Below are positions 17,327 to 26,040 of a stretch of DNA of 37,702 nucleotides, in pieces. The stretch is from Ruminococcus sp. (GTDB taxonomy: Bacteria > Bacillota > Clostridia > Oscillospirales > Ruminococcaceae): assembly GCA_017441505.1 (NCBI GenBank), contig JAFRXL010000004.1, positions 1 through 37,702 on the forward strand, given 5' to 3'. A program made the position numbers and the translations under genes. Numbering within the stretch: the stretch's first letter is position 1; each line of letters begins with the position of its first letter. The notes below the pieces were generated by a model that saw nothing but the letters and a program-made list of their open reading frames with translations, made no database searches and was not told where the DNA came from.

Positions 17327-18316
17327 ATGAGCAGGATAAGAATTGGTATCGCAGGCTACGGCAACCTCGGCAGAGGCGTTGAGCTTGCTATCAGACAGAA
17401 TGACGATATGGAGCTGGCTGGAATATTTACCCGCCGTGCCCCTTCAACTGTAAAGCCTCTTACTGACGGGGCAAAGGTATACAGTCTTGATGACGTTAAG
17501 AATATGCAGGACGCTGTTGACGTTATGATAATCTGCGGAGGAAGTGCAACTGATCTCCCTAAGCAGACTCCTGAACTTGCAAAATACTTTAATGTTATCG
17601 ACAGTTTCGACACACACGCTCGTATACCAGAGCATTTTGCAAATGTTGACAAAGCTGCAAAGGATGCAGGTCATCTTGCATTTATCTCACTCGGCTGGGA
17701 TCCGGGTCTTTTCTCACTCAACAGACTTTATGCAGAGTCAATACTCCCTAACGGCAAGAGCTATACATTCTGGGGCAAGGGAGTAAGTCAGGGACATTCT
17801 GACGCTATCCGCCGTGTTGAGGGTGTAAAGAGAGGCATCCAGTACACAGTTCCAATAGAAGCAGCAATGGAAGCTGTACGTTCGGGAAGTCAGCCTGAGC
17901 TTACAACTCGTCAGAAGCACCTCAGAGAGTGCTGGGTAGTTCCGGAAGAGGGTGCAGACCTTGCAAAGATCGAAGAGTCTATCAAGACAATGAAGAACTA
18001 CTTTGATGAGTACGATACAACTGTAAACTTCATCACAGAAGAGGAGTTCGATGCAGTACACAACAAGATGCCTCACGGCGGATTTGTTATGAGAAGCGGA
18101 CTTACAGGTGACGGTGAGAAGACTCATCAGATGATAGAGTATTCACTCAAGCTTGAATCCAATCCGGAGTTTACTGCAAGCGTACTTATTTGTTATGCAA
18201 GAGCACTCAGCCGTCTGAAGGCAGAGGGTGCAACAGGCTGTAAGACAGCTTTCGACATCGCACCTGCATATCTTTCAAAGCTTTCCGGCGAGGAACTCAG
18301 AGCATCAATGCTTTAA
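17327..18316 (+). CDS. ddh: meso-diaminopimelate D-dehydrogenase
   Basis: The enzyme converts tetrahydrodipicolinate directly to meso-diaminopimelate with NADPH and ammonia, a one-step branch of lysine and peptidoglycan precursor synthesis. The 329-residue length fits the family. The N-terminal Rossmann motif IGIAGYGNLGRG is clear. Family-specific stretches include ISLGWDPGLFSLNR and WGKGVSQGHSDAIRR. AGGAGGA precedes the ATG. It is transcribed alone between its own promoter and a strong terminator. Confidence 0.95.
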   Translation: MSRIRIGIAGYGNLGRGVELAIRQNDDMELAGIFTRRAPSTVKPLTDGAKVYSLDDVKNMQDAVDVMIICGGSATDLPKQTPELAKYFNVIDSFDTHARIPEHFANVDKAAKDAGHLAFISLGWDPGLFSLNRLYAESILPNGKSYTFWGKGVSQGHSDAIRRVEGVKRGIQYTVPIEAAMEAVRSGSQPELTTRQKHLRECWVVPEEGADLAKIEESIKTMKNYFDEYDTTVNFITEEEFDAVHNKMPHGGFVMRSGLTGDGEKTHQMIEYSLKLESNPEFTASVLICYARALSRLKAEGATGCKTAFDIAPAYLSKLSGEELRASML

Positions 18317-18329
18317 AATTAAACATATC

Positions 18330-18366
18330 AGCTCCCGTAGAGTCTATTCTACGGGAGCTTTTTTTA
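18330..18366 (+). terminator. Terminator after diaminopimelate dehydrogenase
   Basis: The 11-bp arms AGCTCCCGTAG and CTACGGGAGCT enclose an eight-base loop and are followed by seven or more T. Confidence 0.92.
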
Positions 18367-18481
18367 TGTAGAAAGATAGTAGAATTATACGTCTGAAATG
18401 ACGCAATATAGCCAACTCTACTGACGGTAGAGGAAGAATATACCGGTATTCAGACTGTAGATAAGGCGAAAAAATAGTTTA

Positions 18482-18510
18482 TTGACTGTAACACTGAAAA
18501 GTGTTATAAT
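18482..18510 (+). promoter_or_regulatory. Promoter-like site pointing antisense into the XRE gene, with a palindrome in its spacer
   Basis: TTGACT (18482-18487) and TATAAT (18505-18510) are 17 bases apart on the plus strand. The spacer holds the palindrome AACACT-GAAA-AGTGTT, an operator-like arrangement. No plus-strand gene follows: the next gene runs towards it from the other strand. A transcript from here would be antisense to the 3' part of the regulator gene. The segment 18367-18481 also shows a small hairpin CTCTAC-TGACG-GTAGAG, with no ORF. Confidence 0.5.
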
Positions 18511-18524
18511 AAAGGTAAGGGAAA

Positions 18525-19142
18525 TCAGTTTTTATCAGATGTTCTGATCTTTGACCACAGGTAAATTATCGCCTGTCCGGGTACACCAAGCAGGAAAAGC
18601 AGTGGTGCGTTGGCACCTGCCATGAGCAGCGTGAGGTATACGGATATTAATATTCCCCATGTCAGGAATGAGATTATGAGGAAATTTCTCCTTACGTTGA
18701 ACCATACTGAGTTCATAACGAGCCATACTATAAGTGAGATCGGAATGGCGTATACGAATGTCAGCCAATGGACACACGATTTACCGTCAAGAGCATTGAT
18801 GACTATGAAAGCAGTGCAGGCGATGAGCCATACAAGGAGTATGCTCATACCTGTTATGAAGCCACGGTTTTTAGTATGGAGCTTATTTTTTTCATCGGCT
18901 TCATTGACAGTCTCTTGCTTTGTATCTTTATGCTCGGCTGTTATAAGGTAGTCGACAGTTACTCCGAAGCAGTCGGCAATAGCTTTGAGCACAGTTATAT
19001 CGGGGAGCGATTCACGTCTTTCCCATTTTGAAACAGCCTTATCGGTATAATTAAGTTTTTCGGCAAGCCCAGCCTGAGTCATGCCGTTTGCTCGGCGGAG
19101 CTGAGTTATATTTTCAGCTATGATAGCTTTAAGGTCTTCCAA
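18525..19142 (-). CDS. XRE-family regulator with C-terminal membrane domain
   Basis: The 205-residue protein has an HTH of the Cro/cI type at about residues 5-66 (ITQLRRANGMTQAGLAEKL, then DKAVSKWERRESLPDI), a charged linker, and then four hydrophobic helices (about 93-198). Such membrane-tethered XRE proteins are common in Firmicutes and may sense membrane or wall state; the target is unknown. The start is TTG at 19142, seven bases after GAAGG; no ATG is available nearby. Its promoter faces the divergent degV gene. Confidence 0.87.
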   Translation of the reverse strand: MEDLKAIIAENITQLRRANGMTQAGLAEKLNYTDKAVSKWERRESLPDITVLKAIADCFGVTVDYLITAEHKDTKQETVNEADEKNKLHTKNRGFITGMSILLVWLIACTAFIVINALDGKSCVHWLTFVYAIPISLIVWLVMNSVWFNVRRNFLIISFLTWGILISVYLTLLMAGANAPLLFLLGVPGQAIIYLWSKIRTSDKN

Positions 19143-19173
19143 TATGATACCTTCTTTCGGGCATTATTATATA

Positions 19174-19202
19174 ATTATACCACATATTTACTGATAAATC
19201 AA
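19174..19202 (-). promoter_or_regulatory. Promoter of the XRE regulator
   Basis: On the minus strand TTGATT (19202-19197) and TATAAT (19179-19174) are 17 bases apart, about 30 bases before the TTG start. Confidence 0.72.
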
Positions 19203-19233
19203 TCATAATAATAAAAAAGAAAGGGGTAATTTT

Positions 19234-20100
19234 ATGAGCGGATTTGTTATATATACTGATTCAGCTTGTGATGTTTTTCCGGAGTATCTTGAAGAATGGG
19301 GAGTAAAGTGCATTAGTCTGACTTTTTCTTTTGCCGGAGAGGAGAAGATATATAATGACAACGAAATGCCATTGAAGGATTTTTACGACCTCATGAGACA
19401 GGGGACTATTGTTAAAACAGCGGCTGCAAATACAGAGCGTTTCAAGGAAGTTTTTGAACCTGAGCTGAAAAATGGAAATGATGTGCTTTATCTCGGATTT
19501 TCTTCCGGACTCAGTACAACATATAATTGTTCAAGAATGGCAGCTGAGGAGCTTATGGAGCAGTATCCTGACAGAAAGGTGATAACAGTGGACGGTCTTT
19601 CTGCTTCCGGCGGTTTCGGACTTCTTGTTTATCTCACATCTCTCCAGAAAAAAGCCGGAGCTACTATTGAGCAGACAGCTCAGTATGCTATCGACAAGAT
19701 ACCTAATATATGCCACTGGTTCACAGTAGACGATCTGAAATATCTGAAGCAGGGTGGAAGAATAAGTCCGACAGCAGCATTTGTAGGCGGGCTTCTCGGC
19801 ATAAAGCCGGTGCTTCACGTTGATAATGAGGGACATCTTGTTAACGTATTGAAAGTACGTGGACGCAGAGCTGCAATAACAGCTCTTGCTGATAAGTATA
19901 CAGAATTTGCTCAAACTCCTTCCGAGGGAACTGTATTCATCTGTAATGCAGACTGTCCGGACGATGCAAATGAACTTGCAGCTATACTAAAAAAGCGTCA
20001 TAAGTACAGCGGAGTGAAGATAATGAATATTGGTTCAGTTATCGGAGCTCATGCAGGTCCCGGAACACTTGCACTTTTCTTTGTCGGAAAAGAGCGATAA
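19234..20100 (+). CDS. DegV-family fatty-acid-binding protein
   Basis: The 288-residue protein has the DegV fold landmarks: the N-terminal YTDSACDVFPE, GFSSGLSTTYN (head-group serine) and LKQGGRISPTAAFVGGLLGIKPVL. DegV/FakB proteins bind a fatty acid and present it to the kinase FakA for phosphorylation. No fakA is in this window. AAAGGGG precedes the ATG. It is monocistronic and ends at a bidirectional terminator. Confidence 0.94.
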   Translation: MSGFVIYTDSACDVFPEYLEEWGVKCISLTFSFAGEEKIYNDNEMPLKDFYDLMRQGTIVKTAAANTERFKEVFEPELKNGNDVLYLGFSSGLSTTYNCSRMAAEELMEQYPDRKVITVDGLSASGGFGLLVYLTSLQKKAGATIEQTAQYAIDKIPNICHWFTVDDLKYLKQGGRISPTAAFVGGLLGIKPVLHVDNEGHLVNVLKVRGRRAAITALADKYTEFAQTPSEGTVFICNADCPDDANELAAILKKRHKYSGVKIMNIGSVIGAHAGPGTLALFFVGKER

Positions 20101-20105
20101 ATAAA

Positions 20106-20150
20106 AAAGTATAAGCCTGAAAACTATTGCAGTTTTCAGGCTTATTTTCA
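20106..20150. terminator. Bidirectional terminator between degV and the LCP gene
   Basis: The perfect 15-bp arms at 20111-20125 and 20131-20145 enclose the loop ATTGC. There is an A-run on the left and TTTTCATT on the right, so it can serve both convergent genes. Confidence 0.9.
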
Positions 20151-20156
20151 TTGTAA

Positions 20157-21632
20157 TTACTTTTTATCACTGAATATTTCGTCTTTGATAACATCGTAAT
20201 TCTTATCAAAGTCCACAGTCAGAACAGACTGATAAGAGCCGTCGCTGTTATAAACATTTTCGCCGGTATATGAGTTCTCAACAGGTATCTGGAGCTGTTT
20301 TGTATCATTTTTCAGATAGAACGGCAGTTTGAGTGAGAGCCAGTAAAGGCTGCCTTTTTTCATATTTGTGGTGAGATGTGGGAGGGCATTTTTTGATACC
20401 TTTTTAGCAAATGAAGGAGCATTCTTTGCACCCTTCTTTATCAGCTCAGTCATAACACGACGCTGTCGGGAGGTTCTTTCAAAGTCGCTGTTTCCGACAT
20501 ATCTTATACGTGAGTAGCAGAGAGCCTGTTTACCGCTAAGGTGAACTTTTCCGCCTTTCGGAACGAAATCAGCATTCGGAACATCTCCCATGATCTCGTT
20601 TACTTCATTCTGGAGTATTACGTTTATCTCATTGGCTTCTTCGTCGGAGATCTCCATATCTATACCGCCAACAGAGTCGATGATAGAAGCGAAGGTAACG
20701 AAATTTATCGAGATATAATTGTCTATCTTGACATAGAAATTCTTTTCAATAGTGTCCATGAGAAGCTCTGCACCGCCGAAAGAATAGGCTGCATTGAGCT
20801 TATTCCAGCCGTATCCGGGGATTTCAACATAGCTGTCACGCATGAAAGAGGTCATGATAGTTTCATCGGTCTTACTGTTGAAGGAAACGAGTATCATAGA
20901 GTCAGAACGGCCACGGTCGTCATCAGTTCTTCCGTCAGTACCTATAACAAGAATGCTTTGGACGTAATCCCGGCTTATAGCATCGCTGTTTCGGGTACGC
21001 TCGCCGTCCTCAACGTAATTCATCTTGTTTATAAGTGAAAGTGAGGTACATGAATAGATACCGAATATTATGAGAAATAGTATGAAGAGCGAGAGAAGTA
21101 TACGTCTTATTATCATTCCGACGAGACTTCTGTGTCTTCTTTTTCTTCTCCTTCTTCTTGGCTGAGGAGGCTCCGGAGGTTCAGCATATCCTTGCGGCTG
21201 AGCGTATTGCTGCTGCGGATAAGAGTATGCCTGCTGCTGTCCATTCTGAGGATAGGAATATCCCTGCTGACCGTTTTGCTGATACTGATACCCTTGCTGC
21301 TGTCCGCCTTGCTGATAAGAGTATCTTTGCTGACCATTCTGCTGGTACTGGTACCCCTGCTGCTGACCGCCTTGCTGATAAGGGTAACCCTGCTGAGCGT
21401 TCTGAGGATATTGGTATCCTTGCTGCTGACCAACCTGCTGATACTGCTGCTGAGAGCCGTAATTAGGCTGCTGCTGATTCTGCGGGGTTACATTTCTGCT
21501 GTAGTATTGGTCGGAGTATTGCTGAGCATTCTGCTGATACTGCTTAGAATCTCCTGGGATATACATAGTACTTTCGTTATCTGTATTTTTAAAATTCTTT
21601 TCATTATTCATGCCGTTATGTTTATCAGGCAT
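20157..21632 (-). CDS. LytR-CpsA-Psr (LCP) family wall ligase with Q/G/Y-rich repeat tail
   Basis: LCP proteins transfer teichoic acids or polysaccharides from a lipid carrier to peptidoglycan. This one has 491 residues. Residues 1-150 are cytosolic and mostly low complexity, with repeated QQGYQYQQNG-like units. A basic patch RRRRRKRRHR (159-168) lies against the membrane helix (about 172-194). The extracellular LCP domain (about 225-410) shows ILVIGTDGR, SDSMILVSF, MTSFMRDSYVEIPG, NAAYSFGG and the late RIRYVGNSDFERTSRQRRV with the conserved arginines. AAAGGAG precedes the ATG. A terminator separates it from the upstream membrane-protein gene, so its expression may depend on read-through or an unseen promoter. 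Confidence 0.93.
   Translation of the reverse strand: MPDKHNGMNNEKNFKNTDNESTMYIPGDSKQYQQNAQQYSDQYYSRNVTPQNQQQPNYGSQQQYQQVGQQQGYQYPQNAQQGYPYQQGGQQQGYQYQQNGQQRYSYQQGGQQQGYQYQQNGQQGYSYPQNGQQQAYSYPQQQYAQPQGYAEPPEPPQPRRRRRKRRHRSLVGMIIRRILLSLFILFLIIFGIYSCTSLSLINKMNYVEDGERTRNSDAISRDYVQSILVIGTDGRTDDDRGRSDSMILVSFNSKTDETIMTSFMRDSYVEIPGYGWNKLNAAYSFGGAELLMDTIEKNFYVKIDNYISINFVTFASIIDSVGGIDMEISDEEANEINVILQNEVNEIMGDVPNADFVPKGGKVHLSGKQALCYSRIRYVGNSDFERTSRQRRVMTELIKKGAKNAPSFAKKVSKNALPHLTTNMKKGSLYWLSLKLPFYLKNDTKQLQIPVENSYTGENVYNSDGSYQSVLTVDFDKNYDVIKDEIFSDKK
21188..21458 (-). repeat. In-frame repeats encoding the Q/G/Y-rich tail of the LCP protein
   Basis: Near-identical units of about 30-60 bp encode QQGYQYQQNG / QQGYSYQQGG variants at about residues 60-148 of the LCP protein. 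The unit length is a multiple of three, so copy number can change without a frameshift. Long open frames on the opposite strand here are a by-product of the repeats. Confidence 0.85.
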
Positions 21633-21650
21633 AGAAAAACTCCTTTCTTA

Positions 21651-21693
21651 TGAAAAAACCTGTATCCAAGGCTACAAGCGAAAGATACAGGTT
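21651..21693 (-). terminator. Terminator between the P-type-ATPase-like gene and the LCP gene
   Basis: On the minus strand AACCTGTATC pairs with GATACAGGTT around a long loop and is followed by TTTTTC. It lies six bases after the stop of the upstream gene. Confidence 0.72.
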
Positions 21694-21698
21694 CGTGG

Positions 21699-24236
21699 TC
21701 ATAGCTTTTTAAGGCTTACAGCGACGTAGGTTAGTGCAGCACTTATCGCATTATAAATGATCAGTGCAGTCGCTGACATATATTCGTAGTTTTCTTCAAA
21801 TGCTTTTGAGAGTATCATTATCATTCCGAGACCAAATCCGAGGATGATCGTCACGGACTGGAAGATAAGACCTATTATAGCAGAAGAATGGACATTTTTA
21901 GTGCCGAGTATGAGCTGAGCAAGTGACGGGAATCTGCCTGTAGTAGCCATAGAAGCACTGAGTCTGACTGCTTTTTTGGTTTCCTCATAGAAGTCCTCAT
22001 GCAGTCTCTTAGGGAGCACACGGATAAGTTCATCCGGAATTCCAAAGAGTGTGCTTATCTTCTTTGAAGAAAGGCAAGGGTCAACACTGTTGATTATCAT
22101 GCAAATTTTGTTCTTGCATATTTTTTTAGCCCAACGCTTGACATTTCTGTCTGCTGCGATGTCCACGATGAACATAGCTGCGAGGTTGCCTGAAATTGAG
22201 AGATAGAGTATCTCCTGCTGAGGTTCAGCATATTCGGCTTCTTTTGTTTTAGTAGGAAGACCTTCGATATTGTGGCTTGCCATAAGCTCACGGTTTCCGA
22301 ACAGGATACGTTTATTGTTTATCCAGCCGCACATACCCATAGATTCTTCAAATGAGTAGTTATCTATAGGATACAGGTAATCGGGACCGCCGTCGTTGAC
22401 ATCGGAAAAGAGCTGCTGCATAACACTTCCGGCATGATAGGTCAGACTTGCTGCCTCAAGGAGAGCTTCGTCTATTTTAGTATTTGAGAAAACCTTAATA
22501 CCTGAAAGCTTTACAGTTCCCTCGGGGAAGAGAGTGCCGGCATCAACGAGTATTGAATTGGTATCATAGAAATCGTCAACACTCTGATAACCGAGCATTA
22601 TACCCTTGTGCTTGAAAGCACTTGAAGCTGCATTTTCAAGCGGTATATTCACCACGAAAGGCATTGCTATGCAAGATGTAGCACATATCAGCATACTGAA
22701 TATTGAGAATCCAAACGCAGCTGAGGTGATGTTGAGCAGGCTTCCTTTAGTAAATAGCGTGAGGAAGCATGATACCAGCACAGATGCGATAAGGCATAGC
22801 GGAGTGACCTTTTTGCAGTATGAATCAGCCATATCTGAAGAGTAGGTATACCGCAGGAAATCGGTGAGGAAGTCTGTAGGTCTTGTAGAGGCGAGTATCG
22901 GGAAATCACCGAGAGTACCTCTTGTAAGCCGTTCCGCACGTTCTTCATCCGAGACATAAACTACACCGTGACGGTCGAAGTTTTTCGAGACGAATTTAAA
23001 ATTACGTGCAGCTCTTCTTATTATGAGCAGTTTTCCCACTGAATTTATGAGAAGAGCCATGATACCTACAGGCATATATATCTGTATTTTATCGTCAGCG
23101 ACCATATCCGGCTTCATAAAAGCAGTTATCACAGCGATCATACAGGAAATAGCGGTCACAGCGGTCATAGAGTCGGTATCCGCTTTAAACGTGAGCAGTT
23201 TTTTGATACCATTTGAAATAACCGCAAAAGACGAGATGACCGAGATAAGTCCAAGTATCAGGTGAACGGTGATGTAAGGCTTAGTATTGGACTTTTCAAG
23301 AATATCTATCATCGGAAGTCCGAAATGATTGAAAACTGTAATGAACAAGCTGAGGAAAGTAGTCATTGCGAGGATGAAAACTCTCACGTTTATAGTGCTT
23401 TTCAGCTCGTATATATCTCTTCCGACGTCTTCAACGTCACCGTAGTAATTGAAATCGACCAGACGTTTAGTACGCTTTTTCTTTGCAGTTACAGAAAGGA
23501 ACTCGTCCTGTTCCTGAGTGATATGAACGTCCAGAGCACCTGCATCCACCTCAGGTCTTTCGCTGAGATTAATACTTGTGAGTTCTGCTCGTGGTGCAGG
23601 CTCAACAGGCTTTGCTGCCTCAACAGCGGCAGGGGAAGGAACAATATCAGTTATCTGTTTTTTCCCTTCCGGACTGTCTATCTCAGCTTCTATCTGAGAG
23701 CGTGTCTTCTTTTTCTTTTTGAAAGAAGGCGGAGCATACATATACTCTCCGTCCGGACTTTCACGGTCGTATGTATAAGTATTTTTACGTTTTTTACGTT
23801 TTTTCTTACTTTTTTTGAGATTCTCGATCTCTTTTGCTCTTGTGGATTCGCTCATTCTTCTTATCTTAGGAGCTTCATCCGGAGCTATCTGAGCCGCAGG
23901 CAAAGTGCCGGCGAGTTCTGGATCCAGTTTTTTAGGTATAACAGTTCTTATCTCGCTGATATTATCCTTATCGACAACAGAGATCCTATGTCTTGAAAGA
24001 TCGGCAGGTTTAAACTCATCAGCAGGGGAGTCGTTACGCAGAGCGTTATCGAAAAGGGCTGATCTTTCGTGGGATACGGCAGGCCGTGATACTGGAGCTT
24101 GTGCCATATCCGGAGTTTCTACAGTAGAATTTATTATTTTCTGAGCGTCAACACGTCCGACGCTTTTATTTGGTTCGTTGCTGTCTGGAGAGAATTCGTT
24201 CAGAATATCTTCCAGTGAGACTTTCTGATCCGGCAT
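21699..24236 (-). CDS. Degenerate P1B-type ATPase-like membrane protein (pseudo-enzyme)
   Basis: The 845-residue protein has about 270 disordered, charged N-terminal residues (Lys/Arg-rich near 139-150) and then eight hydrophobic helices laid out as in P1B metal ATPases. The core aligns by eye. Helix 6 ends in CATSCIAMP (C518, C522) where CPC-A-P is expected. Residues 565-573 read DAGTLFPEG in place of DKTGTLTEG. GNRELM (647-652) matches the nucleotide-domain G-N-x-x-L-M. INSVDP (715-720) stands where the TGDN motif should be. The GDGxND hinge and the TGE actuator motif are not found. ATP-driven transport therefore looks lost, and a regulatory or scaffold role is possible. It starts nine bases after rlmB and precedes the LCP gene. 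GGAGG precedes the ATG. Confidence 0.72.
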   Translation of the reverse strand: MPDQKVSLEDILNEFSPDSNEPNKSVGRVDAQKIINSTVETPDMAQAPVSRPAVSHERSALFDNALRNDSPADEFKPADLSRHRISVVDKDNISEIRTVIPKKLDPELAGTLPAAQIAPDEAPKIRRMSESTRAKEIENLKKSKKKRKKRKNTYTYDRESPDGEYMYAPPSFKKKKKTRSQIEAEIDSPEGKKQITDIVPSPAAVEAAKPVEPAPRAELTSINLSERPEVDAGALDVHITQEQDEFLSVTAKKKRTKRLVDFNYYGDVEDVGRDIYELKSTINVRVFILAMTTFLSLFITVFNHFGLPMIDILEKSNTKPYITVHLILGLISVISSFAVISNGIKKLLTFKADTDSMTAVTAISCMIAVITAFMKPDMVADDKIQIYMPVGIMALLINSVGKLLIIRRAARNFKFVSKNFDRHGVVYVSDEERAERLTRGTLGDFPILASTRPTDFLTDFLRYTYSSDMADSYCKKVTPLCLIASVLVSCFLTLFTKGSLLNITSAAFGFSIFSMLICATSCIAMPFVVNIPLENAASSAFKHKGIMLGYQSVDDFYDTNSILVDAGTLFPEGTVKLSGIKVFSNTKIDEALLEAASLTYHAGSVMQQLFSDVNDGGPDYLYPIDNYSFEESMGMCGWINNKRILFGNRELMASHNIEGLPTKTKEAEYAEPQQEILYLSISGNLAAMFIVDIAADRNVKRWAKKICKNKICMIINSVDPCLSSKKISTLFGIPDELIRVLPKRLHEDFYEETKKAVRLSASMATTGRFPSLAQLILGTKNVHSSAIIGLIFQSVTIILGFGLGMIMILSKAFEENYEYMSATALIIYNAISAALTYVAVSLKKL

Positions 24237-24245
24237 AGCTCCTCC

Positions 24246-25004
24246 TTACTGCATCCTACGCTGTCTTAGTACTTCATACATGAAGATGCCGGCAGCAACT
24301 GATGCGTTTAGAGAATTTATTTTGCCAAGCATAGGGAGCTTTATCATAAAGTCGCACTTTTTTTGAATCAGCTTGCTTATGCCGAAACCTTCTGAGCCGA
24401 TCACGAGACCGCAGCTTCCGGTGAGATCGGTTTCGGTATAGTCACTTCCGGAAGCGTCCGTACCGTATATCCAGATTCCGTTTTCTTTGAGTTCATCGAT
24501 ACATGAGGCAAGGTTTGAGACTCTTGCGACCGGTACATAGCTTGCAGCTCCGGCAGAGGTCTTGAAGACAGTAGCGTTTAGTGAAGCACTGCGTCTTTTT
24601 GGGATTATCACGCCGTCCGCACCGGAAGTTTCGGCTGTACGGATGATAGCTCCGAGGTTATGCGGGTCTTCGATCTCATCGCAGATGATGATGAAAGGCT
24701 TTGTACCTTTTTTGCGAGAGACATCGAGAATATCCTCAACAGAGACATACTCGCCGCAGGCACCGACTGCAACGACGCCCTGATGAGAAGCTCCGCCTGA
24801 AAGCTGCGAGAGTTTTTTATCCTGAGCATCTTTTACAACTATCCCGTTTTCTTTGGCTAACTTTCGGATAAGTCCAAGACTTCCGCTGCTGCCGTCAATA
24901 TATATCGTATCGAGGTTAGCACCGGATTTCAGAGCCTCGATAACAGGGTTTCTGCCGCAGATAATATCCTCGGCAGCACCCGTATTATTCAATTTATTTT
25001 CCAT
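24246..25004 (-). CDS. rlmB: SpoU/TrmH-family RNA 2'-O-methyltransferase, RlmB-like
   Basis: The 252-residue protein has the N-terminal RNA-binding part starting IICGRNPVIEAL and the SPOUT catalytic part with the three family motifs: DEIEDPHNLGAIIRTAETSGADGV, LVIGSEGFGIS and LPMLGKINSLNASVAAGI. RlmB methylates G2251 of 23S rRNA in E. coli; the exact target here is assumed. The ATG has no good Shine-Dalgarno: an AGGAG sits about 30 bases upstream within a short AGAGG/CCTCT hairpin. The next gene follows after nine bases. Confidence 0.92.
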   Translation of the reverse strand: MENKLNNTGAAEDIICGRNPVIEALKSGANLDTIYIDGSSGSLGLIRKLAKENGIVVKDAQDKKLSQLSGGASHQGVVAVGACGEYVSVEDILDVSRKKGTKPFIIICDEIEDPHNLGAIIRTAETSGADGVIIPKRRSASLNATVFKTSAGAASYVPVARVSNLASCIDELKENGIWIYGTDASGSDYTETDLTGSCGLVIGSEGFGISKLIQKKCDFMIKLPMLGKINSLNASVAAGIFMYEVLRQRRMQ

Positions 25005-25088
25005 TTGTTCAATGCAGAGGGGAACAGAATCTCCTCTTCTCCTTTTGTTCTTATTTCTTATCCCTTATATTTTTATGGGGTCTATATT

Positions 25089-25117
25089 ATTATATCATTA
25101 TTGCGTAAAAATTACAA
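25089..25117 (-). promoter_or_regulatory. Promoter of rlmB and the P-type-ATPase-like gene
   Basis: On the minus strand TTGTAA (25117-25112) and TATAAT (25094-25089) are 17 bases apart. The interval 25118-25207 is AT-rich and has no clear terminator for the gene before it. Confidence 0.62.
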
Positions 25118-25207
25118 GTAGTTTTTAGGCTGAGTTGATAGTAATAATTTGTGCAATTTCTGGAAATGTTAAAAATTATTTTTACCAGAACAGAATATAA
25201 AAATTTA

Positions 25208-26029
25208 TCAGTCGCTTATATCTATGACAGAGAATTCAGGGCGGTTGAAGATACGGGGTATGAATATCATACGGGCAGGTCTTGCGAGCCCCTTGCTGAT
25301 GATATGGACGGTATCTCCGTATTTGTACATACCGCAGGTGTAGTCCGGAAACAAGCCCTGATTCGGAGCGTAAAGTCCCTGATCGAGCAATTTTGGTATT
25401 CTCCACTGACCGCCGTGAGCGTGTCCTGAGAGGATGAGGTCAAACCTGACATCTCCCGTATCAAGAAATTCGTCTATCTGTTCGGGCTGGTGGGCAATTA
25501 AAATATTGTAGTAGTTGTTATCGAGAGTCTTTTTGATTTTATTGAACTCTTTATGATAAGCACTTATCACACCGTACACTCTGATTTTTTGTCCTTTTAT
25601 GGTAATATCCGAGTACTCTCCAACGAGAAATTCTATCTTGGATTTTTTAACATAATTGTAGAAGTCTTCTTTATCGTCACGGTCTTGTTCGTGGTTGCCG
25701 GGAGTATAGAAGCATGGGTAGCGGTCGGCAGCCCAGTCCATTATGCGTTTTGCGTATTTCTGACCGCCCCACTGGTCAATTATATCGCCGCCGAATATTA
25801 TAATATCCGGATCAGCCTCTTTGATCTCGTCCATAAGCTGGGACTGGTCAGTGTCTCCGTAAAAGCAGTTGTGAAGATCAGAAATGAACACTATTCTGAG
25901 ACCTTTTGGCATCTTATCGGAATGGACTTCATAATCAACCCGCTGTAAAAGGAATCCCCACCATGAAAGAAGACTTAATACCAGAAGTACAGCAAGTATG
26001 ATGATCATCCTTTTAGTTCTTTTTTTCAT
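25208..26029 (-). CDS. Membrane-anchored calcineurin-like metallophosphoesterase
   Basis: The 273-residue protein has an N-terminal membrane helix (about 8-28) and a metallophosphoesterase domain with all metal motifs: SDLHN (D51, H53), GGDIID (D82), GNHE (111-114) and SGHAHGGQ. It resembles the YkuE/YaeI group, thought to act on phospholipid or lipid-linked phosphates; the substrate is unknown. AAGGAG precedes the ATG. It starts 11 bases after the DHHW protein gene, so it is the third gene of the MBOAT operon. Confidence 0.93.
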   Translation of the reverse strand: MKKRTKRMIIILAVLLVLSLLSWWGFLLQRVDYEVHSDKMPKGLRIVFISDLHNCFYGDTDQSQLMDEIKEADPDIIIFGGDIIDQWGGQKYAKRIMDWAADRYPCFYTPGNHEQDRDDKEDFYNYVKKSKIEFLVGEYSDITIKGQKIRVYGVISAYHKEFNKIKKTLDNNYYNILIAHQPEQIDEFLDTGDVRFDLILSGHAHGGQWRIPKLLDQGLYAPNQGLFPDYTCGMYKYGDTVHIISKGLARPARMIFIPRIFNRPEFSVIDISD

Positions 26030-26040
26030 TTTGATACTCC

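Noticed and set aside
21132-21653. Long plus-strand frames opposite the LCP repeat region
   Set aside because: They are Leu/Ile-rich products of the repeat on the other strand, without ribosome binding site or promoter.
21699-24236. Functional metal-transporting P-type ATPase
   Set aside because: The phosphorylation, TGE, TGD and GDGxND motifs are missing or replaced, so transport activity cannot be claimed.
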